This document shows positions 27,167-33,900 of a stretch of DNA of 64,000 nt, piece by piece. Each line of letters starts with the position of its first letter. The stretch's first letter is position 1. Source of the DNA: JBBEBE01 sp040882505 (GTDB lineage: Bacteria > Bacteroidota > Rhodothermia > Balneolales > Balneolaceae); assembly GCA_040882505.1 (NCBI GenBank), contig JBBEBE010000010.1, positions 18,463 through 82,462 on the forward strand, written 5' to 3'. The position numbers were made by a program, and so were the translations under genes. Under the pieces are notes generated by a model. That model ran no database searches. It was not told the origin of the DNA and was given only the letters and a program-made list of their open reading frames with translations.

Positions 27167-28029
27167 TCAACCCGGAAGCTTTGAATCCGTTGGATGGGCT
27201 CGACCTGAATCAGGTTTCCACTGGAGATGTCGCGTCGATCGGATCGTACCAGTACGGTCACTTCGTAGTCACCGGCAGGGAGCTCGGCCAGGTCGACCGG
27301 GAATCGGCGATTCAATTCGTAATAGAGGGAGATATTGGACATCTGTTCCAACACTTGTCGTCCGCGTGCATCCCGGATGCGTGTGGTCACGCTACCGACA
27401 AAGGGAGAGTTCCCTTCTCGCTCCATGTGAATCAGGAAATGGCCGTTTTCGGGACCTTCCTGCTGGAAATCGATCTCGTGGAGGGTGACACCCGTTGTCA
27501 CGTTCCCTTTTCGAAAGGAGACCGGGATCACCTGTTCAAAATTGATATTGATGCGTGCCGATACGGTTTGCTGATCGGCCATCGCTTCCAGAGGCGGAGC
27601 CATCGGGCTGGCCAGAATACGCACCCGGGACCAATAGGTGCCGTCCTCTTCCTGGTTGAGTCCCCGCACGGCAATTCGTATGGTCTGACGCTGTCCCGGT
27701 TCCAGGATAAAGTTTCGGGGAAACGCGTTCAGGTGGTCGGTCAGGTCCTGCTCGTTCTCTTCGTCCGGGTAGCTCATGGAGACGTTTCCGCCCTCGTCAC
27801 TGACCGAATAGCCGAAATCGAATCGAATACTCACTTCCTGTGCGTCGGACGACCCGTTGGAGACGATGACGTTGGCAAACGGAGCCCGGTCCTGAAGAAA
27901 GATGGATGTGGGAGAGATGCTCACCTGGGCTTGGACCGGCAAGGCCCACAGGATGAACAACAGAGCTGTCGTGACCATCCGCGTGGCGTGCAATAGGTGG
28001 GTGGATCCGTAGAAGTGTCGGTCTCTCAT
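27163..28029 (-). CDS. PapD-like periplasmic fimbrial chaperone
   Basis: 288 residues with a signal peptide; the ATG at 28029 gives a long n-region, and the in-frame ATG at 27978 starts a cleaner one (MVTTALLFILWALPVQAQ). Domain 1 follows the PapD pattern: VSISPTSIFLQDRAPFANVI, then RNFILEPGQRQTIRIAVRGL, which matches the F1-G1 strand region that lends a strand to subunits. YWSRVRILASP follows. A second Ig-like domain runs to the end. Such chaperones hold fimbrial subunits in the periplasm and hand them to the usher, whose gene overlaps this one. The Arg/Lys anchoring pair of PapD was not confidently located. Confidence 0.75.
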   Translation of the reverse strand: MRDRHFYGSTHLLHATRMVTTALLFILWALPVQAQVSISPTSIFLQDRAPFANVIVSNGSSDAQEVSIRFDFGYSVSDEGGNVSMSYPDEENEQDLTDHLNAFPRNFILEPGQRQTIRIAVRGLNQEEDGTYWSRVRILASPMAPPLEAMADQQTVSARININFEQVIPVSFRKGNVTTGVTLHEIDFQQEGPENGHFLIHMEREGNSPFVGSVTTRIRDARGRQVLEQMSNISLYYELNRRFPVDLAELPAGDYEVTVLVRSDRRDISSGNLIQVEPIQRIQSFRVE

Positions 28030-28082
28030 GGGACAGCAATTAATGGCGACAATGCCACTGAATATACAAATTTATCATTTCC

Positions 28083-28123
28083 GGAAAAGAAAAGAGGGAG
28101 GTCCGGTCGGGGCCTCCCTCTTT
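28083..28123 (-). terminator. Terminator-like hairpin between subunit D and chaperone genes
   Basis: On the minus strand AAAGAGGGAGG, an 11-base loop, then CCTCCCTCTTT followed by TCTTTTC. The arms (28091-28101 and 28113-28123) are perfect 11-base complements. It begins 35 bases after the stop of the subunit gene and ends 53 bases before the chaperone start. Partial read-through would give abundant subunit and less chaperone and usher. Confidence 0.75.
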
Positions 28124-28157
28124 GGGAAATCATACGATTCAGAACGAGATATGTGTG

Positions 28158-28736
28158 TTATTCGATGTAATCAACCGTGATCGTGAGGTTCCCCTCATAG
28201 GCACCGGCCACCATGTCGTCTGTGGGCTCATCCTCTTCCAATGTACCACCAACCCAGAGCGTCATATTGGTGCTGCTGAAGGTCACTTGGTTATTTCCTT
28301 GGAGAGTGGCTCCACCGAAATCACCATCATTTGTATCGGCATCACCATCAGCCGAGGAGATTTCCGGAAGAAAGTTGAGCGTTTTTGCCCCGTTTGTGAG
28401 AGCCAGTGTGGAATATTCAAACTGGACAGTGAGGCCGTCGGTTCCCGAAAGTTCATACTTCGCAATGCTTACGTTTGTATCGTCCAGTATGTTGACACGG
28501 GTTCCATCAGTTGGATCGATACTGGGATTGGATCCGGCGCCATTTCCGCCAATGTTCTGATCGACCAATCCAAAACTCAGACTTGAATTTACCGGAGTGA
28601 AATTTAGTGTTGCGCCAACGTAGGCAGATACAGTAACATCCGTAGACGTCTCTGCAATCTGTGCCGTTGCCTGTTCCGTTGCGATGAGCAGAAGTATCGC
28701 GGATACTATCGTTACAAGGGTGCTAGATGTTTTCAT
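28158..28736 (-). CDS. DUF4402-like fimbrial subunit D (probable major subunit)
   Basis: 192 residues: a signal peptide (MKTSSTLVTIVSAILLLIAT, cleavage after ATAQ), then an alternating strand (STDVTVSAYV). The domain ends with the DUF4402-type closing block MTLWVGGTL, about 12 residues, then GAYEGNLTITVDYIE. Mature composition is Asp/Gly/Thr/Asn-rich with no Cys, like polymerising fimbrial proteins. It has its own upstream region (a TATCTTTG -7 box at 28827-28834) and a strong hairpin behind it, so it is likely the most highly expressed gene of the locus and the main shaft subunit. This role is inferred from layout. Confidence 0.7.
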   Translation of the reverse strand: MKTSSTLVTIVSAILLLIATEQATAQIAETSTDVTVSAYVGATLNFTPVNSSLSFGLVDQNIGGNGAGSNPSIDPTDGTRVNILDDTNVSIAKYELSGTDGLTVQFEYSTLALTNGAKTLNFLPEISSADGDADTNDGDFGGATLQGNNQVTFSSTNMTLWVGGTLEEDEPTDDMVAGAYEGNLTITVDYIE

Positions 28737-28826
28737 CTCGATCTGTGGTTCTGTGTGTTAGTCTCTTCTGTTTCTATCCTTTACTCTGAAACCCGGTTTG
28801 TTTCCGGGGTCCTTCTTTATCTGACA

Positions 28827-28834
28827 CAAAGATA
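28827..28834 (-). promoter_or_regulatory. Putative -7 box TATCTTTG of subunit D promoter
   Basis: Exact match to the Bacteroidota-type TAnnTTTG -7 element, read on the minus strand, about 90 bases before the subunit D start. No clean TTG -33 element was found at the normal distance. Confidence 0.4.
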
Positions 28835-28918
28835 GACGAAAAGATTCGGGATCAGAAGTTAGAACATTTTAATTAGATGCTCTTAATCAGGATGTGAAAT
28901 GCAAAAAATATATAATGT

Positions 28919-28935
28919 TGTGTACATTTTACACA
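28919..28935. promoter_or_regulatory. Inverted repeat TGTGTA-N5-TACACA, possible operator
   Basis: Perfect 6-base arms in an AT-rich part of the 265-base gap between subunit genes C and D, about 85 bases upstream of the TATCTTTG box. A dimeric regulator site is plausible; nothing shows which protein would bind. Confidence 0.35.
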
Positions 28936-29001
28936 CATGATCAATCACTATATCTGTTTAATCTGTAGCAATAAGATCGACTCAACGTATTGTTGTACAG
29001 T

Positions 29002-29538
29002 CTATTCATACTCTATCAGGAGTACCACATCCCCCGAATAGACTCCCTCCGGAACCATGCCGATGTCGAGCCACCCGTAGACGTAGAGGTGGGCAGTCGA
29101 CCAGACAGTTGTAATATTTCCGGGAATTGGCTGGACGATGATCTCTTCGTTCTCTTGTCCGATCGGTGTCGCTTGACTGAAATCATTGATGCCGAATTCG
29201 GTGTAGGCCATCTGAAGCGTGAGCGGAATGCGGGCATCCAACCGTTCGTGCGTCAGAAATTCGGGCTGCTCAAGCGTCACCAACAGTCGTTGTGTTTGAA
29301 TGGCGTGGATAGAGAAGATGCCCATTTGAGAATCACCAAGAGAGATACGGACTTCTCCGCTTCCAGTCGGAATTTGACCGAAGTCGAGCGGTCGAACGGT
29401 CTGCGCTACCACATCGGGCTCGACGTCGATCTGAATGGACAGAAATTGGGCGTGGAGCGGCAGAGGGAGCAGAAGAACTCCCGTTACAATGTAGCGTACA
29501 AGTCTTCGCACGATATTATGGACTGTCAGGCAAGCCAT
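29002..29538 (-). CDS. DUF4402-like fimbrial subunit C
   Basis: 178 residues from ATG at 29538, which begins a signal peptide (residues about 10-31, TGVLLLPLPLHAQ). The frame is open further upstream to 29736 but is then antisense-like in composition and lies inside subunit B. The mature protein has LDFGQIPTGSGEVRISLGDS, close to the DUF4402 pattern (DFGxI, then a Gly-rich turn and xVxL). It ends VPEGVYSGDVVLLIEYE. Its start overlaps the end of subunit B by 23 bases, implying coupled translation. It is probably a minor or adaptor subunit. Confidence 0.65.
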   Translation of the reverse strand: MACLTVHNIVRRLVRYIVTGVLLLPLPLHAQFLSIQIDVEPDVVAQTVRPLDFGQIPTGSGEVRISLGDSQMGIFSIHAIQTQRLLVTLEQPEFLTHERLDARIPLTLQMAYTEFGINDFSQATPIGQENEEIIVQPIPGNITTVWSTAHLYVYGWLDIGMVPEGVYSGDVVLLIEYE

Positions 29539-30133
29539 AGGTGATGTCAATCTGTATCTGGGCGGTATACATTCCTGCTTGAACATCGGGGACCTGTATG
29601 GTTCCGTAGAGCCAGAGAAGGGCTGTTTCCGTTGGTAATGGTGCACTCGATTGCGTGGGAGGCGGGGGCGGGGGCCCAGGAGGCAGAAATTGTCGCTGCA
29701 AGACGGGAAAACGAACCGAGGCCGTGTTGTTGACAACTGGAATCATTTGGTACTGCGTTCGGCTGTGTAGTGCAGCGCCCACATTGGAGTATGCCGCCTC
29801 AAGTGTGAACGGGACTCGACACTCCGGATCGTCTGTGCACTCAGGATCGCCATCCAAGAGCAGGTAGCTCCCCTGTGGTGTGGAGAGTTCTACCTGGACA
29901 TCCAGGAAAGAGATGCCGTCAATGGCTATTTCCGTCGCATTCTGAATCTCGACAGAATAGGTATTCGGGTCCAAGTCGGTTCCCCGGGGAAGTGATCCAT
30001 AGTTGAAATCATCCAATCCAATATCCAGCGTCAGGCTATACCGAGCTGTATCATATTGACCGAAGTCGATCTCTTGTGCAACCAATGGAGTGGACCAGAG
30101 CAGCAATATCAACAGGATGGCGAGCCGGTTCAT
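29516..30133 (-). CDS. Fimbrial subunit B with proline-rich insert
   Basis: 205 residues from ATG at 30133 (MNRLAILLILLLWSTPLVAQ, a normal signal peptide). An ATG at 30166 overlaps the previous stop (TGATG) and would add 11 residues, so it may be the coupled start. It has a mature N-terminal strand (ARYSLTLDIGLDDFNYGSLP), a Cys pair in DPECTDDPEC, then a PPGPPPPPPTQ loop ahead of the last strands, ending AGMYTAQIQIDITYG. The ending fits the subunit family. The Cys pair and polyproline loop set it apart, and it may be a tip or adaptor subunit. Confidence 0.65.
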   Translation of the reverse strand: MNRLAILLILLLWSTPLVAQEIDFGQYDTARYSLTLDIGLDDFNYGSLPRGTDLDPNTYSVEIQNATEIAIDGISFLDVQVELSTPQGSYLLLDGDPECTDDPECRVPFTLEAAYSNVGAALHSRTQYQMIPVVNNTASVRFPVLQRQFLPPGPPPPPPTQSSAPLPTETALLWLYGTIQVPDVQAGMYTAQIQIDITYGLPDSP

Positions 30134-30165
30134 GTTCCAGGGATCATTGAGATTGTTTTCGAACA

Positions 30166-30675
30166 TCAGAGGTACTCGATCTCGAGTGTAAATTCTCCTT
30201 CATAACTTCCTGGGGTGGCTCGCTCCAAATTTACTTGGCCACCCACCCAAAAGTAGAATTCTCCCTCTTCGTTAAAAATCAATTCTCGGCTCTCCACTTC
30301 AATTTCTTCGGCGTTCTCCTGTTCGTCTACGGAGTAGCCACTGACCCTATAGTAGGTCTGGATCACTCCCGTTCCATCCAGGTTGGTAAACTCTCTCGTT
30401 TGAAGAAACGAAATGCGAAAGGAGCTTAGGGGATCTCCCAATGCGACCATCTTGCCTGCACGTTCGCTGGTAACCGGGTCTACCACGAGTTGGAGTTGTT
30501 GTGCTCTCATTCCTCGGAAGTCCATTGCCTGCAGGGTGATCAGTTCAATCGTTGTTGATTGAACTTCTGCTGAAATATTCATCGTCAGTTCGGTGGAGGC
30601 ACCTCCCTGCCCATAAAGAGGAGGCGGTCCTGTCAGGAACAGAACGAACCCAAGTAGCGGGAGATATTGTTTCAT
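30166..30675 (-). CDS. DUF4402-like fimbrial subunit A
   Basis: 169 residues from ATG at 30675 (signal peptide MKQYLPLLGFVLFLTGPPPL, cleavage near YGQ). The frame extends to 30720 without a signal-like start. The mature protein begins ASTELTMNISAEVQSTTIEL and contains LQAMDFRGM. It ends with FYFWVGGQVNLERATPGSYE then GEFTLEIEYL, the clearest DUF4402-type ending of the set. It is the first gene of the A-B-C unit, with the A stop and the longer B start sharing one base. It is divergent from the giant type IX cargo gene, 269 bases away. Confidence 0.7.
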   Translation of the reverse strand: MKQYLPLLGFVLFLTGPPPLYGQGGASTELTMNISAEVQSTTIELITLQAMDFRGMRAQQLQLVVDPVTSERAGKMVALGDPLSSFRISFLQTREFTNLDGTGVIQTYYRVSGYSVDEQENAEEIEVESRELIFNEEGEFYFWVGGQVNLERATPGSYEGEFTLEIEYL

Positions 30676-30944
30676 GGAACGATACGTTTCAGTCAATATG
30701 GAATTCGGAGCGCCGGACACAATTTATAACAGTCTGTATGAACATGAACGAAAAATCGCACTATTTCAGGGGAATCGCATGAAAATAAATGAATTCTCAT
30801 ATTGGATAATAAATGGAATTTAATCCAAAACGGGAGCGAAGTTCCTTATTTTGTGTGGTGATTTCGGTCAAGTACATTTTCGGAGTCAATTAATCGAGAG
30901 AGTGAAAGTTTAAGTGGCACCATATTTTCTGGTCTGTAAATAAT

Positions 30945-33900
30945 ATGAATCGGTTCAGACTATCCATATTCCTGTTTTGGACTCTATTGACTCTTACGGT
31001 CAGTACGGAACTGTATGGGCAGTCTTCGGCGGATGTTCGGTTGGAGTACAAAAACAACGAGACTAGCTCCAGTACGCAATCGATCCGTCCGCAGTTTATT
31101 CTGCACAACGATGGTATTCAGGATCTGAATTTTACCGATATCACGATTCGCTACTGGTTCACATCCGAGCCCTCCGGCATGGATGTCTTCGTATCTGATG
31201 CCGCCGCTGTTGGCAAAAGCAATGTTGAAGGTAGTTTCGGTACGAGCGGTGATATGCGCTACCTGGAAGTAAGCTTTACTCCGGATGCCACCATTCCGGG
31301 GTGGTCTCCTGGTGGAGGGACGCCCAATCTGTTTCCGGGAGGATCCAGTTCTTTGGAAACCAAAATCCGGATTCATGATGACGGGTGGAACAACTACAAT
31401 CAGAGCAATGACTACTCTTGGGATCAGAGTATCACCTCCTATACCGATTACGATTATATAACTGTCTATCATCAGGGTAGCCTTGTTTGGGGGACTCCTC
31501 CATCGGGAAGCGCCGATGCAGAACAGATGCTCGTCACTCAGCAACCACAGACCGGATCGGCTGGTGATCTATTCTCCCCCACACCCGTTGTCCGTCTCGT
31601 GGATGCTCAGGGCACCCCTGTAGAAGGGGTCGATGTTACCGTTTCGATCAATCAGAACAGCTTTTCGGGCGGGAGTACGACGATTGTTACGTCAGACACT
31701 CAAGGATATGCGACGTTTGACAATCTTCGCGTTGATATGGCAGCCGACGATTATCAGTTGACGTTCGACGCGGATGCATCGCTGGTGTCGAACCTTGACT
31801 CGGATCTCTTTGATATCAATCCGAACGAGCCTACGTCTGTTACAATTACCACTCAACCATTCACCATTGCGGCAGCTGGGGAGACTCTCTCTCCTTCTCC
31901 CGCGGTCACTCTGGTCGATAATTACGGCAATAGTGTTCCGGGAGAAGAGGTCACTGTTTCTCTCAATCAGCACGATTTTGCCTCCGGTGACCTCACTCTG
32001 GCTACCAACGCATCCGGAGTCGCGACATTTAGTGATTTGGTGATCACTCAAGCCGCTTCCGACTACCGAATTACGTTCAGTCCCACTGCTTCTTCAGTCA
32101 GTTCGGTGAACAGTTCTCGTTTTCAGATTACACCGGCAAATGCATCGCAGTTGACCGTGGTCCAGCAACCGCTCCAATCGGTCAGTGGAGGAGTGATTAC
32201 CGGCCCTCCTACGGTTCGGATTCTTGATAATTTCAGTAATCCGGTTTCAGGTATTGATGTGACGGTTTCCGAAGCCGGTGCATACACTCTCGATGGGGGA
32301 ACATTGACACGTTCCACGAATGACTCTGGCTTGGTTGTGTTCAACAATCTCGAGATCGAAACGGTCGATACAGGATATATTCTCAATTTTGATGCCGATG
32401 CATCGGGAGTTTCAGACGTGCAGTCCGGTCCTTTCGACGTCATTGAAGCGAGTGGATCGATGACGGTCGATACAGCGCCTTCAGAGACGGTTGCAGGGGA
32501 AGTTCTTACACCACACCCGCTGATCACCTTGCTCGACGGATCGGGCAGTCCACTTTCGGGAGTGGATGTAACCGTATCACTTAATCAGAACGGATTTTCA
32601 TCGGGAACACTGACCGTGGAGACGAATGGCTCGGGCGAGGCCCTCTTCGACGATCTGGTGATCGAATCGGTTGCTGATGATTATGAAATTACGTTCAATG
32701 CCGATTATAGCGGTGTTTCCAACGTTTTGTCGTCTCCTTTCGATGTCGTGGCCGCTCCGCCTGCTGAGATAAGTGTGAGTAACCAGCCGGAGTCCACGGT
32801 AGCAGGAAACGAAATTGAAGGACCGCCGGAAGTTACGGTGACGGATTCCTTTGGAAATCCAGTCAGCGGGATCGAGATCACCGTCTCCCCGAGTCAAGGG
32901 AGCTTTTCTTCCGGTACGGTCACCATCACAACGAGTTCCGGAGGAATTGCAGAATTTGATGACCTGGTTCTGGCGACAGCCGCAGATGATCACAAGCTTC
33001 AGTTCGATGCCGATGCTCCCGGCGTTGATCGTGTCGAGTCGAACGAGTTCACGGTAAGCGCCTCTACCGCGGATGAGCTCTCGATCTCTGAAGACCCGCC
33101 AGAGGAGATCACGTCGGGGGTGACCGTTTCGCCGGCTCCCGCTGTTCTGGTTTCCGACGTTTTCGGCAATCCGGTTCCGGGGGTTAACGTGACGGTTTCG
33201 CTGAACAAGAACAACTTCACGGGAGGGAGTACTGTGATTGTCGAAAGCAACAGTAGCGGACTGGCGATATTCGACAATTTACAGGTGGATCCGGTGGATA
33301 CTGGCTACGAGATGATCTTTTCTGCCCAGAGCCTCTCTCAGGTCGTCTCCGAATCCTTCGCCGTTCTTCAGCCTGATCCTCCGTTCGGAAGTATTCGACT
33401 TCAATACGATAATGATTCTGCAAACGGTTCTGCACAGACGATTCGTCCTCACATTCAGGTCTTCAATGACAGTGATGTAAACCTGAATCTTGATGAACTG
33501 ACGATTCGCTACTGGTTTACTTCTGAAGCAGCCGGAAGCGACAACTATATCCTGGATTGGGCCGAAATGGGCGAGTCGAATGGATCCCATATTTCCGGTA
33601 CGTTTGGAGAGATATCCGGTGAAGAGTATCTGGAGATCTCCTTTGGTCCGGAGATTGTGATTCCGATCGGATTGGGAGGTGACGGTAGTACCCCCAACCT
33701 GCTTCCGGCTTCGGCGACGCTTGGTCTGTTGCAGACCCGAATTCACGATACAAGTTGGACCGACTATGATCAGACCAATGACTATTCCTGGGATTCGCAG
33801 ATCACCTCGATCACCGATCACCCTTACATCAACGTATACTACAAAGAGCAGTTGGTATGGGGACTTCAACCGCCGGTTGTGGAGGGTGCCGTCGAATTGG

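Noticed and set aside
29538..29736. Longer start for fimbrial subunit C
   Set aside because: The extension lies inside subunit B and the signal peptide begins only after the ATG at 29538.
31512..33374. CRISPR array or DNA repeat array
   Set aside because: The repetition is at protein level with a period of about 310 bases and diverged DNA; no short direct repeats with spacers exist.
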